Assembly: GCA_027475525.1 (NCBI GenBank)
Contig: JAMWFC010000090.1
Location: 806,001-870,000 of the forward strand
Direction: 5' to 3'
Source: Macrolepiota albuminosa
Taxonomy: Eukaryota; Basidiomycota; Agaricomycetes; Agaricales; Agaricaceae
Length of the DNA: 64,000 bases
Shown: positions 35,676-47,456 of the stretch, one piece after another
How positions within the stretch are numbered: position 1 is the first letter of the stretch
Layout of the letters: each line of letters opens with the position of its first letter
The notes under the pieces: model-generated
Seen by the model: only the letters and a program-made list of their open reading frames with translations
Databases searched by the model: none
Told to the model about the DNA's origin: nothing
Made by a program: the position numbers and the translations under genes

Positions 35676-36421
35676 TGTCATGACCCCTCCCCTCCGGATC
35701 TACCCCGGAACACCCCCGGAACACCATCTGGGACCCTCCCTCTGACCCCACAGGACGCACCCCACCATCATGACTACTGACACCGCCATCACGCGCATCA
35801 AGGGCCATCATCAGCTGCCATCAGCCCTGATCAACGATCAGATCACGTGACTCGCTTCCAGCCATCACACATCACGCATCACAGCTCCCTCTGCACCAAT
35901 TGATCGCACGCCCCACACGCGCAATCCAAGTATACAGTCCCTGCCTGCTACTCAATAACCCCCAGAACCCATCCCAGACACCCCGGAACCCCAAGACCTG
36001 GTCCCGTAGTACTTATAGCATAGCTCCCCGTTGTATTCGTGAGTCTTGATATTACATTAACTTGGATTACTTGAATTGTTGCGTGCCCTCTGCTTGACTG
36101 GTACGCATTGACTGGCATGCTTGACTGGCACGCTTGAATAACCGCGTGCTCTAAGTTTGGTACGCACTTTGTGACTTTTAATTTGTTAACCTGATCTCAT
36201 CTTAGAACCCCCGGTTCACGACTTGACCCCCACCCTATCCTCAACTACCCGAAACCCAAAACTCCCAGATCAAGTTCCCTCTCCCGGAATTACTCCTGTC
36301 CACGTCTTGAACCCCGGAGTCCTAGCCCCGGAGTTCCAGACACCCGAGTATCCATAGGTCAAGTCCACATTGTAAGGGCGATTGCTTTCCCGGAAAGCCC
36401 CCAACTCAGCGGAACCTGACA
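35676..36421 (+). repeat. Gypsy-1 5' LTR
   Basis: 746 bp, same length as the 3' LTR at 57566. Most differences between the two are C/T or G/A. Confidence 0.95.
36012..36054 (+). promoter_or_regulatory. Gypsy-1 core promoter and inferred RNA start
   Basis: A TATA-like CTTATAGCATAG (36012-36023) lies about 27 bp upstream of GAGTCTTGATATTA (36041-36054). That 14-mer is the exact complement of the sequence right after the LTR (36422-36435), as expected if RNA begins at 36041 and folds back to prime itself. The same arrangement is kept in the 3' LTR. Confidence 0.65.
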
Positions 36422-36435
36422 TAATATCAAGACTC
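36422..36435 (+). other. Gypsy-1 self-priming primer-binding site
   Basis: TAATATCAAGACTC directly follows the LTR and is perfectly complementary to 36041-36054 inside the LTR. Self-priming from the RNA 5' end is established for the Tf1/sushi group of Gypsy elements. I see no tRNA match. Confidence 0.7.
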
Positions 36436-36454
36436 CCTCCTTACACTGTTCTTG

Positions 36455-39182
36455 ATGGCTACATATACTCATACCTACTACCCCATGGGCTACCAGACCG
36501 ACCCTTACGGATATCCGGTCCCCAATCATTACTCTGCACAGACCCCCCACCCCACCTATCCACCTCTCTCATACGAACCCCAATACCTCCACCGCCACTG
36601 GGCCCCTGACTCATCTCTCTATGATCTGGGGCCCTCAGCTAGCTGGGCCCCTCCGCCCAACCTAGCCATGGCGTGACCCGTGGAGGTTCCCTCATATCGG
36701 AGCATCTCCGGGGGCCTGCCAGAGACACCACCAGTTCCCAGTGGACCTCGCCCGGTACCCCCCAGCGAGGGCCCCTTTGCACCCACCCCTTACTATGGTT
36801 ACCAGCGTCCTGCCCCCCAACCCCGGGGACCTCTCAACTATGACTATCCCCCTCAACACTACCCAACCGCTGCCCCACCCGCTCGGACTCCCCCCTTGCC
36901 AATGGGACGACGAGGTCTCGAGAACTACGAATGGCAACAGGACGAAGTGCTCCGCTCGCTTAGGATCTCGCCAGAGGACTTTGTGCAATGGGCAAGGGCA
37001 CTACTCATGGAATTCGGACACGATGACTTCGCAGGCACTCCGGAGGACTGGGCCCATTGCTTGGTCGAATTCGGAGATCACCTCACACGAGAGGAACTCC
37101 CGGAGCAGACAATGGTAAAGTATAGGCGTAACACGATTCTCCGCAAAGAATTGCAACAACTGCTCGACGAAGTCCATGCGTCCCCCTCCCCTCGACTCTT
37201 CAACGACCCCGCAGACCCAGGCTGCTCGATTCACATCCAGCGGGAACCCCCGGAACCGGCCCTGGCAGCCCCCGCGGTCCCCACTCCGGAGCAATGACAA
37301 CGGGAAGAACGACAAAATGCCTCAGCCATACTACAGTCCCTCAACCCAACGGGAGGGCTATTTGATCAGCTCGCTGCCCACACAGTAGGCTTGTCAACTC
37401 GCCGTAGGACTAACTCCATTCCTAGCACCTTCGAGACCTGAAGACAGCCCCAGAGGCCCCTGGAACCGCTCCCACAAACGGACAATGCCTGACTCCCAGT
37501 AGACCCCATGCAGACACCCCTAGCACGGACTGTGCTACATTGACGAGCTCACATGCGGCAACAATGAACAACGTCCCACGCCCATGCCCGTCCTGGTACC
37601 GCCCCCTACGTTAGCCCCGGCCCCTCCGGAGCCCAACTTCCACTGCGACCCCCCGCCCCACTTCGATCTGCGGAACCCCCCATGGCCTCCGATGCAAGCA
37701 TGACCCTCCCGGGTTGAATGTCCCCCGCGCAACCCGGCACCCGACCCGGCACCCAGCCCCCCTCAGATTGACCTGACACCACCGAACTCTCCCTGACCGC
37801 CTCCGCCACCCCTAGCTGAGCCTCGAGGGTGACCCCCAGGCCCCCCACCTCTGCGTGGAGACCCGGGCCTCCCCCTGGCAGGAACAAACCCCCCTGGGAC
37901 AACGGACCTCCAGGTGAGGACCTAGAGGAGGCCCTCCAGGCGGGTGGGGTCCTGCCCTCAGTGCCTTTCCTCCACAAGGAGGGAGGGTAACCATTATTAC
38001 TACTACTACAATGCTGGCCCCCCTCCCTGCAACGCTACCGGACCGGACGACGCTCACGATGCCCTTGCCCACGAAGGACGCCTGGACATTCAAAAGCCCG
38101 ATGTATTCATGGGCCGGGACCCCCAAAAATGGCGTACATTCCTCACTCAGTGTCTTAATACGTTTCAGGCGAAACCACTCACGTTTCAGGTCGACAGCTC
38201 CTGGGTGGCCTTTGCTGCCTCGTACCTCCAAGGGATCGCCTTTGACCACTACACGGCCCTCATCCAGTTTGACCCCAATAACCTGGCACTCGCTCGCTGG
38301 CAAGCCTTTGTCAATGAGTTCTCCGGAAAATTCGGGATCTATGACACCGTGGCCGAGGCCGAGAACAACCTCTTCAACCTCCGGATGCGCTCCAAAGAAC
38401 GTTTCACCACCTTTATCATACGTTTTGAGAAGAAAGCTTACGAGACAGGCTCGAATTACAGCGCCCTCCGCCACGCCCTGCCACAACATATCAAGGACGT
38501 CCTCCAACTCGCCCCAAAACAACCCTCCTACGACGGATACAAGGCCCTCGTCATGCAGATCGACCAACGCTATTGGGAAGACCACAGCGAGTATTCGAAC
38601 TCCTGACCCCTTTGGAACTCTAGGGGAGGACCCCCATGGCCCTCCGGTGAAACCTCCAACCCCCAAAATCGAAACCCCGGTCCCCCCATGTTTCCTGGCA
38701 GCCGACCCCCGGTGAGTTGTGGCCTGCCCAATACTAACTCCGGCAGCGGCGCCCGCCCCCAGGCCCAACTCAATGCCGCCATGGCCGCCAACGACCCAGG
38801 CAATGCGCCAAACCCCGAGGAACCCCCAGAAGACTCTGAAGATCCCGACTTCATCGATTAACAGGACGAAGAGGCCTTCTGGGCCAACCGGCTCTCGAAA
38901 AAGGGGTGACCCTGGGTTGAGGTCCCAAAGGATGTGCAGGAACGACGGAGAAGGGAGGGTGTTTGCATACTCTGTGGTGAGAAAGACTATTTCATCTCCG
39001 AGTGCCCCCAACGACAGGTCATGAGACGTGCCACCTGGACCTTCGAAGGGGAGGACGCCACCTACGAGTATTCGGAAAACGACCCGGCGATTTAGACCCA
39101 GGACGTGCCACCTGGACCTTCGAAGGGGAGGACGCCACCTACGAGTATTCGGAAAACGACCCGGCGATTTAGACCCAGAAGA
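36455..39182 (+). pseudogene. Gypsy-1 Gag, interrupted by stops
   Basis: Starts MATYTHTYYPMGY at 36455 with a long Pro-rich N-terminus. A capsid-like part lies at about 38050-38600 (DVFMGRDPQKWRTFLTQC, ALARWQAFVNEFSGKFG). The zinc knuckle near 38970 reads CILCGEKDYFISEC; the expected His is Tyr, a C-to-T change. In-frame stops occur at 36674, 37295, 38604 and elsewhere. A 77-bp duplication lies at 39025. Confidence 0.8.
39025..39178. repeat. 77-bp tandem duplication (unit 5)
   Basis: 39025-39101 is repeated exactly at 39102-39178 between the zinc knuckle and protease of Gypsy-1. Collapsing it brings the flanking coding segments back into one frame. Confidence 0.98.
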
Positions 39183-39468
39183 CGCCCTAAATTGCGGAAT
39201 CGACCCCGACGTCTTCTCCACCCCGGTCTCACATCTTCACTCCATGACACTCATACAGGACACCCTCACGGCTTACCTACCCTCCCACTCCTCATGCTCC
39301 CTCCTCCTCAACACCCACCTCACCCCCTCCAGAATCCCCCTTAACATCCTTGTTGACAGTGGTGCCACCAACAACTTCATCGACGAGGCATTGTCTACCT
39401 TAGCCCTGGAACCCGCTCAACAACTCCCGGTCCCAGTACGGCTCTGCCTCTTTGACAGAGACGCCTCT
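39183..39468 (+). pseudogene. Gypsy-1 aspartic protease, N-terminal half
   Basis: Contains the retroviral-type active site ILVDSGATNNFIDEAL at about 39348. The frame is cut at 39468 by Gypsy-2 and resumes at 51133: removing Gypsy-2 and one CCTCT joins LFDRDAS to TAGDITHFVC in frame. Confidence 0.85.
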
Positions 39469-39704
39469 TGTAGCGTAGTCCGCTATGTGGCGTTGGCCAC
39501 ATAGCTTTACTTACTGTAGTAGATATTATATTATAATTATTATAATATAATATTAATATATTAATTACTTTACCATATATATACGTACATGTGCTGCTTA
39601 TTAAGCAGCTTATTTTGTGTTTATACTACATAGTCAATAGACCGGACTGGTCTGATTTTGTGCAGTGTGAACATTAGGCTCACAATTCCTGTAACTTCGT
39701 TACA
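39469..39704 (+). repeat. Gypsy-2 5' LTR
   Basis: 236 bp, TGTAGCG...GTTACA. It contains a strongly palindromic AT tract (39520-39570). No complement of the sequence after it is found inside the LTR, so the self-priming seen in Gypsy-1 is not evident here. Confidence 0.93.
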
Positions 39705-41668
39705 TTTTTTTGAATCCGCCAGCTAGGATCTATTGCCTAGCATCTGACATCAGTTGCTGAGTTCATTGACAGAACTCTATCAGCTTTGCGAGCTTCTTGC
39801 ACAGCCACACCATGCAAATTTCAAACAGGGAATCGATGAGTAATCCTATACCTGCAGTTTCCACTGACGGCAGGCGGAATGCCCACGACCTACGGGGAGA
39901 CCCAGCAGACACCCAGGATGCATCAGCGTCCAATGCGGGTCAGGCAAGACACAAGGCTCAAGACCGAGGTCAGAGCACCGACCTGGCCGGGAATGAAAGC
40001 GAGGCCCGGAGAGCTGAAAGCTCACAGCAGGACGGTCAGCAACGTCTCCAGGACAAGATGCCAGGGGAATTAACTCCCCCAGTTATGCAGTTGCCAGGAG
40101 GACTGCGACGGTCTAGCTGGTTAGCTTCAAAAGGGCCCCCTAAGAACGGCCAACAGTCCACAGGCGCCTATGGCGCCCCAGGAGACACCGAGTTGTCAGT
40201 ACGGACTGGGAGAGCCCTCTCTCTGAGCCGGAGTAGTGGGACCAGGTGGTCCACCGTGGGCTCAATGCCTTCTAAAATAGCGGAAGCCTGCATAGAAGAG
40301 GTACCAGAGGAGGCTGCAAGGCCTGAAGTATCCCGTGCAGAAAACCGATTCCCATGCACATCAGCAGTGGAGGAAGCTCCGGAGGTTATAGAGCTTCCAG
40401 AGGAGGTGATGGAGTTGTCAAGTGACGACGACACCGGAGCAGAGGAGCAGTGGGTGAAAACTACGTACACCGTGCGCTTGCGGGTGTTCTGGGACTTGCA
40501 CCCAGAGCTGATGAAATACACCACCCAAGCGCAACTCGAGCGCTACGCGTCAGCACATATAGTAGCACTTAGGCGACAAGGGCACGAAGTGCCCAATGTA
40601 TTCAGTACAAAATACACTGATTTGATGGTGAGAGTGCTCGCTATGGAGCTGCAAATGTATGTGCAGTGGAAGGCCACATGGCAATCGGGGGCCTTGACCC
40701 CCTGGAGCCACACGTCTGAGGAATGCTTGGCATGGCGCAATCAAGACGTTGAAATCGAGCTAGTGGAGGCACTAGCACGGGCGCAAGAAGTGCCCGAAGC
40801 AAGACCGGTGAGTACTTTCTATACTCCAGCAGGACAAGGGTGGCGTGAGGAGCCCCCACACATGCGTAACCAAGACCGTAGGACAGATATGTCAGGTCCG
40901 GATGGGCACAATAGTACCGTGCTCAAGGTGGAGAGTGAGGCATCTGTGATGCTGCGCGTGCCCATGGCAGAAACGTTGAGCGACAGAGTCGCATATCAAC
41001 GTATGCACAATGGCAACCTCAGGACTAAGGGACAGTCCCTTATCGATGATCAGGGCATTGTATTCGAGGGCACTAAGCCCATTGACAAGATGTGTCGTCA
41101 ATTTGTCACGCAGGGTCAGGAGAATCAAGCTTCTCCAGTTCCAGGGCGGCGCAACGATCATGATCGAGGAGACTTCCTCAATCGAGATGGTGCCACAAGA
41201 CGTGATGCCCCTGGTAACGGCCAGGATGATGGCCCTAGGTTGACTCCTCGAGACAAGGGCAATTATGCCCACAGTCGAGGAGGATCGGGACATCCTCCGC
41301 AGGGTGGACGAGGGAAGTCACTTCCCCATGCCGCTGATTTGGCGACTAGATTCCCGGGTCAGCGGGAGGCCATTTGAATACATCGTGAAGCCATGCACAA
41401 TCGCCTGCATTGAGTAGTTAATAATGCCCTGGGTGTTACCTTACGGTTACCAGACGGGGTGAAGCTGCGTAAAGCAGACAGTAGGCACATTCGTGCCTAT
41501 ACAGGCGCATCCAAGTTCAGCGACCTGGAAGATTGGGCGATGGATGTATGCACCCATCTTGCCATGTGCTTATATGGAGGCAATCATATAGAACAAGAAT
41601 GAATTTTTGTTCTTCCTGAGTTCTTGGCCGGAGAGGCCATGGGGTGGTTTTGATGGGCAGTACTGCAC

Positions 41669-41822
41669 GTCAACCGTGTCCAATATGACTGGACGTTCAA
41701 AGGAGTCCTTACAGGACTGTACAATTGATTCGTGCACCCCTCAATGTCAACCGTGTCCAATATGACTGGACGTTCAAAGGAGTCCTTACAGGACTGTACA
41801 ATTGATTCGTGCACCCCTCAAT
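41669..41822. repeat. 77-bp tandem duplication (unit 6)
   Basis: 41669-41745 is repeated exactly at 41746-41822 in Gypsy-2 gag. Confidence 0.98.
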
Positions 41823-41839
41823 GCTCCAGGATGCGAGGC

Positions 41840-41993
41840 GGGACTTCCAGTCTGCCAAGTACACCGAGAAGTTGGGAGTGCAAGGGTTCTATGATACCCT
41901 TAATGACCATGCCCAGGGGACTTCCAGTCTGCCAAGTACACCGAGAAGTTGGGAGTGCAAGGGTTCTATGATACCCTTAATGACCATGCCCAG
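41840..41993. repeat. 77-bp tandem duplication (unit 7)
   Basis: 41840-41916 is repeated exactly at 41917-41993 in Gypsy-2 gag, overlapping the next duplication. Confidence 0.98.
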
Positions 41994-42091
41994 AATATGG
42001 CAGTATACCTGGATACACCGAGAAGTTGGGAGTGCAAGGGTTCTATGATACCCTTAATGACCATGCCCAGAATATGGCAGTATACCTGGAT
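41938..42091. repeat. 77-bp tandem duplication (unit 8)
   Basis: 41938-42014 is repeated exactly at 42015-42091. It overlaps the previous pair, so part of the sequence appears three times. Confidence 0.98.
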
Positions 42092-42436
42092 GGGTATACA
42101 ATGCTCGAAATATTCTTGGATGGCATTCCAGCGGACATGCGCCGCTATTTGATACGTGAGGACGGACTGTCCCCAGAAGTCAATGATGTGGAAGAGTTTG
42201 TGGCATATGCCATCAGGTATGAGCAGTCCCTGAAGACTGCTAACCACTACGAACATTGGAGTGGACACAAAGGGGGACCCAGGCGACTACCACCTGCTGG
42301 GACACCCTCACAGGGTCAGCATGTGGGGACCTTCTTGGCCAAGAAGGCCGATTTGGATCGTGACCGCAACACGCGGTTTGTGGTATGCAGAACCCCTGCT
42401 GCGAACTGAGGGCAGAGCCGCCCACGCCCAGAGCAG

Positions 42437-43306
42437 GTGCCGGATGGAGAACGTCCTAAACCAAGGCCAGACTTCAAGCCGGCCAACCCACCAGGTCAGA
42501 CGGAGACTTGTTTTGTGTGTGGCCAACCAGGCCACTACGCTACTAACTGCCCCACAAAGCCGGGAGCCCCAAGGAAGGGGTATACACCCTGCGTCCACCT
42601 TCGAGCTGCACATACTGCAGCCGTGAGTGGGAGTGATGGAGACGTGTCTGCCGAGTCTGAGGCAGAGCAACCCACAAACAACCAGGAGCCCCCAGAGGAG
42701 GCATCAGGTGCCGAGCCCAAGAGTGTGGTTGTGGAGGGGAAGGAGTATGTCACAGTCGACGTATATGACAACGTCCACAACAATGAGTACTACAGTTGCG
42801 ACAGCGACTCCGAGTGCCTAGCGGCAATGACGGATTGGCCGTCTACAAATGATCCCAAAAAGAATAACGTAGTTTGGATGAAGAAGGTGACTCTTCGTCG
42901 TGCAGAGGGCACTTTGCAGCGCCCTACATTGAAACGGGCAGACAAGGAATGCCTGGTCTCATATGTGGACATAGATGGCCACAAAGCATGGACCCTATGG
43001 GACTCTGGGAGTACTACATCGGGCATAACACCCCAGTTCGCCCATGTGTACGGAATATCCGTGCAGGAGTTGGATATGCCATTGGCATTACAGCTGGGCA
43101 CCGTAGGGAGCCGAGCCATGGTGCAGTATGGGACAAATGTGAATGTCCAAACGCCGGGCTCACGTAGCCGGGAATACATGGATGTAGCGAACTTTGATCG
43201 CTACGATATGATACTGGGAACACCATTCATGCGGCGTAACAAAGTCATATTAGACTTTGACCACTGTCAGGTACTAGTGAATGGGAAAGTGATCCCAGCC
43301 AAATGA
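42437..43306 (+). CDS. Gypsy-2 zinc knuckle and aspartic protease
   Basis: The nucleic-acid-binding knuckle CFVCGQPGHYATNC (about 42507) has perfect CCHC spacing. An acidic linker follows, then the protease with WDSGSTTSG (about 43000) as active site and DMILGTPFMRR (about 43205) as the flap-side motif. The frame is open to 43306, where the next segment needs read-through. Confidence 0.82.
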   Translation: MPDGERPKPRPDFKPANPPGQTETCFVCGQPGHYATNCPTKPGAPRKGYTPCVHLRAAHTAAVSGSDGDVSAESEAEQPTNNQEPPEEASGAEPKSVVVEGKEYVTVDVYDNVHNNEYYSCDSDSECLAAMTDWPSTNDPKKNNVVWMKKVTLRRAEGTLQRPTLKRADKECLVSYVDIDGHKAWTLWDSGSTTSGITPQFAHVYGISVQELDMPLALQLGTVGSRAMVQYGTNVNVQTPGSRSREYMDVANFDRYDMILGTPFMRRNKVILDFDHCQVLVNGKVIPAK

Positions 43307-43624
43307 GCTACAGCAGATGACACGGATAATTGTCTGCGATGTCATTGCACTACGGAGAAATGCAAGGAGTCTCCATGACTTGGCCGGTGCAGAGTGCCGG
43401 CGGTGGAGGATGTGGAGGAGGAAGTGCAGGCTATGCCTGGACTGAGAGCAGACCACAACGTGGTGATGATGAGCGAGGAGGAGTATCAAGCCTCCAAGAG
43501 GAGCGACGAGCGAATAATCACTCCTGATATGCAAGGTGCAAAGCCTCCAGACAAGCGCCATCGAAAGGTGAGACAACGGGAGGACTCAGTGGATGTATGT
43601 CCACCTACGTCCTCATGAGTTAAG

Positions 43625-45610
43625 TTGGATGACTTGAGAGACAGCATCCGAGAGGTGGAAGCCTCAGGAGAGGGGGACGCGTGGTCCCTATGGGAACGAC
43701 CAGCACTCCTGCCGGAGTGGGCATACGACCCCCAAATGCCGCAAGAGTGGAACAAGCTGGTGGCAGCCATGTGTGTGCAAAATGCACACCAGAGACGGAT
43801 GACTGTCAAATTAGCGTATTACCAGCCAGCCTCAGACGAGATGTCCGTAGCGTACTCACTTGTACGTGAGGGGAATAGCCTCGTGGCTTATAAGGCAGCA
43901 GCAGCGGGTTCTCCGCTGAGACTACATATACCCAATGACAGTGTCAATCGGGTGCTCACAATGCACGAGCAATATGCACCGCTGCCTCGGCCACCCTCAG
44001 AGACAGTGGAAGTACTTCCCCCGGTGCGTATGAAGGGGAAGCAGAAGGCGACAAGCCTTTGTGAGGAAGATATACCTCAGTTGCATCAGCAATGGCAAGA
44101 AGAATTTGCCGACATGGTCAACAGGACCAAGGAGGAGCTCCTGCCATGGCGGGAGGTGAACCATGAGATCAATCTCATAGACGAGAGCAAGCAATATAAG
44201 TACCACTTGCTGCGCTGCCTGCGCATACTCCAAGAGCAACTATGCGATAAAACTAATCGCTATTTGAATGCTCAATGGTGGTCCCCATGCACCACTGCTC
44301 AAGCTGCACCATTATTGTGCATCCCAAAGAAGGATGGATTCCTTCAAACAGCTCTTGATGCACGTCAGCGCAATGACAACACCATAAAGGATGTAACTCC
44401 TTTACCAGATCAGGAGGTGATCTGGGAAGATGTGGCTCGGGCAAAGTATCGCTCAAAAATTGACCTTACTGACGCTTATGAGCAGGTGCGCATTCGCACC
44501 AAAGACGTACCCAAGACCGTATTTGCATCGATCATGGGCATGTTCACAAGCAACATCATGCAGATTGGAGACTGTAATGCTCTGGCCACCTTCCAGAGGC
44601 TAATGACCTCTATTTTTTGAGACGTAATAGGACATTTTATGCACATCTACTTAGATGATATATTCATCTACTCGGATTCTATGGAGGAGCATGAGCAGCA
44701 CCTCAGGGTCATATTCGAACGACTATGCAAGTACAAGTTGTACTTGAAGTGGAAGAAATGTGAGCTTTATGCTCAGAGTATAGACTGCCTAGGGCATGTC
44801 ATAGATGAGTGGGGTATCCACCCCGATCAGGACAAGCTTGATCACATTCAGGAGTGGCGCACACCCCAAAACTACAATGACATCCAACGATTCGTTGGCC
44901 TTGTCAACTACATATTGAGCTTCTTGCCCAATGTCACAGCCTATACTGGGCCACTTATGGCCATGACGCAGAATGGGTCACCGTTCAATTGGAGGCCATT
45001 GCACCAGCGGTGCTTTGAGATGGTCAAACAGATCTGTACAAAGACTCCGGTGATTCGACCAATCGACCCTAGACGGGACAAGCCGATATGGCTCATTTGC
45101 GACACGTCCAAGACAGGTGTCGGAGCCATGTATGGTCAGGGAAGCAGCTGGCAGACTTGCTGCCCAGCAGGGTTCATGTTGAAGAAGTTCACGATGGCCC
45201 AGCAAAACTATGCAGTGCACGAGCTGGAGACTCTTGCCATACTCAAGGCCCTCCTCAAGTGGGAGGATAAGCTGATGGGATATCCCATCCACATCATAAC
45301 GGACCACAAGGCCCTTGAGTTCTTCAAAACTCAGGTGAACTTGTCGCCACGTCAGCGACGTTGGATAGACTACATGTCGAGATACCAGTTCGACATCACC
45401 TATGTTAAAGGTGAACTCAACAAAGTGGCAGACTGCTTGTCACGCTACTTTGAGAGTGATGTAGTTGGGGAGGCTCACGAGCCTCATGAGTATGTGCAGG
45501 CAGACTGCCGCATAGACCCTGATGGAGAGGATTTACCTCTCCACCGATACCAGGAGCTCAGGGAGCATGTTCTGGAAGTATGTGCTATGTGTGACAATGA
45601 ACGGAGGTGA
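43625..45610 (+). pseudogene. Gypsy-2 reverse transcriptase and RNase H
   Basis: RT motifs: LLCIPKKDGFLQTALDARQ, KIDLTDAYEQVRI with the first Asp, FQRLMTSIF, then a TGA at 44618 where relatives have Arg, and HIYLDDIFIYSDS with an intact DD pair. RNase H is readable (ICDTSKTGVGAMYGQG; HELETLAIL; ITDHKALEFF). Only the single TGA breaks the domain. The linker to the integrase starts at about 45490. Confidence 0.88.
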
Positions 45611-47352
45611 AGCACTCGCCTCAGGGAGCAGCGTGAAGAGCGGGACATAGCCACCCAGTTGCTCAAGGAGCATGAAGTTGTGGACCCAGCGTCAACTGGG
45701 GAGCACGAGCGCCCCGATATACCCATTACGCTGGCGGAGATGCTTGAAGGCAAATTGTCTTCAGCCCAGCCCCCTAGCCTGGTCAGCGACAACTTCCGGA
45801 AGGAAGTGGTGCAGGACTATGGCGATGATTCTCTCTTTGCTGAGATAATCGCCAATCCTGACGACCATCCTCGGTTCAGGCATGAGCCTGGTGGACTCAT
45901 CACGACGGAGAACTGTCAAGGGGTGGCAGTGGTCTGCCTCCCCCATATGCGAACCATTGTTACGTGGGTCTTGGACTAGGCCCATGCACTGGTGAGGCAC
46001 TTTGGTGCTGCCCGGACGTTGGGCTACATCCAGAGATGGTATTGGTGGCCACGTATGGCCCAAGAAGTGACTGGCACTTTGGTGCTGCCCGGACGTTGGG
46101 CTACATCCAGAGATGGTATTGGTGGCCACGTATGGCCCAAGAAGTGACTAAGTTCTGCGCCTCATGCGCAGCATGTCAGAGGGCAAAGTTGCCCCCTGGA
46201 TCTCCTCCCAGGAAGTTACACCAGCTACCCGTGCCGGTGAAACCTTGGAATTCCATTGGAATGGACTTCGTAGGTCCCTTTCCCAAGTCCAGAGGGTTCG
46301 ATTACCTCTGGGTAGTAATATGCCGCATGACGAGCATGGTGCACCTCATACTGGTGCGAACTACACTGATGGCTAAGGAGTTGTCATAGATCTACTTTAG
46401 GGAGATCGTTAGGCTGCATGGGCTGCCTAGTACCATTGTGAGTGATTGTGACTCAAAGTTCACGTCTCAATGGTGGAGGGAACTCCACAAACTGTTAGGA
46501 GCATGACTCCTCATGTTGACGTCCTTCCATCCTCAAATGGATGGGCAAACAGAGCAGGCTAACCGCAGTATAGGCCAGATTCTGAGGGCAGTTGTTCGCC
46601 CTGACCAACAAGACTAGGTGGACTGGTGTCCACTCACTGAGTTTGCGATTAATGCAAGTATCTCGGATACAACAGGGTATGCGCCCTTTGAGCTCAACGG
46701 AGGGTACTTGCCCTCCATGCTGCACGAAATTTGTGCTGATATGGTGGCCCACTGAGGAGTTGTCGAGTTTGCCAGGCAGGCCCTGGAGAACATTGCGGCG
46801 GTGCATGATGCCATCATAGAGGCGCGAGTCTTTCAGGCAAAAAATGCCAATCACCGTAGGCGAGCAGAACCGCCAATAGCAGTAGGAGCGTTGGTTTACC
46901 TGTCAACACGTAACCTGAGACTCCCAAAGGGTCAGGCGAGTAAACTCTGCCCGAAATGGGTAGGCCCATACCGTGTTCTAGACGCAGAGCCAAGTATCTC
47001 CAACTACGTGTTGGAGCTGCCTCTGGCATTACAGGAACGACGCATCGTTCCAAAGTTTCACATGTCGCTGTTGCAACCATACAGCGCGTCTGACGATGCG
47101 CTATTCCCTAACAGGGCGACCCCGGGCCCCTATGATTTTGGGGCTCAAGACGATGACAAATGGTTCGTTGAGTGCATCATTGGGCACCGGTGGACTGAGC
47201 ATAACACGCTCGAGTTTGAGGTACGCTGGTCTCTCGTGGACACAACATGGGAGCCACACTCCCATTGCTCCAAGTTGGCGGCACTTGACCGTTATTTGGA
47301 GTTGAAGGGTGTTAAGCGCCCACATCAATTAAGTAAGTGTGCCAGCACTTAA
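45611..47352 (+). pseudogene. Gypsy-2 integrase and chromodomain
   Basis: A zinc domain (HALVRHFGAARTLGY with CASCAACQ), then the DDE core: GMDFVGPFPKS, VSDCDSKFTSQWW and HPQMDGQTEQANRS supply D, D and E. The C-terminal chromodomain reads WFVECIIGHRWTEHN and EFEVRWSLVDTTWEP, which would direct integration to marked chromatin. Stops at 45977 and 46387 (TAG for a likely CAG), 46505 (TGA for CGA), 46615 (TAG for TGG) and 46754 are all transitions. A 77-bp duplication at 45996 splits the zinc domain. Confidence 0.87.
45996..46149. repeat. 77-bp tandem duplication (unit 9)
   Basis: 45996-46072 is repeated exactly at 46073-46149. Collapsing it restores a continuous integrase zinc domain. Confidence 0.98.
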
Positions 47353-47456
47353 TTTGATTGGCAGTGCCGATCACGGCTTGGCTGAGTTGGTCAGCAGCTG
47401 TGGCTGAAACACGTCTTAAAAGGCAAAATTTCTTTTTTGCTTTTTTCTCTTAACCA

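Larger units (their letters stand above)
39812..42410 (+). pseudogene. Gypsy-2 Gag with long N-terminal extension
   Basis: Start ATG at 39812. About 500 residues of charged, low-complexity N-terminal sequence (PEVIELPEEVMELSSDDD near 40400, then LRVFWDLHPELMKY near 40490) precede a capsid-like region (EDWAMDVCTHLAMCLYGG about 41540; FLAGEAMGW about 41630; LDGIPADMRRYL about 42120). Stops at 41377, 41412, 41602, 41653 and 41727 lie where an Arg or Trp codon would fit. Three 77-bp duplications (41669, 41840, 41938) break the frame; collapsing them gives one continuous capsid reading. Confidence 0.75.

Noticed and set aside
37812..39221. 469-codon open frame on the minus strand of Gypsy-1 gag
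   Set aside because: It is a mirror of the GC-rich gag codons, with no domain and no splice structure. The antisense gene at 55664-57438 differs in having an intron and a spaced cysteine cluster.
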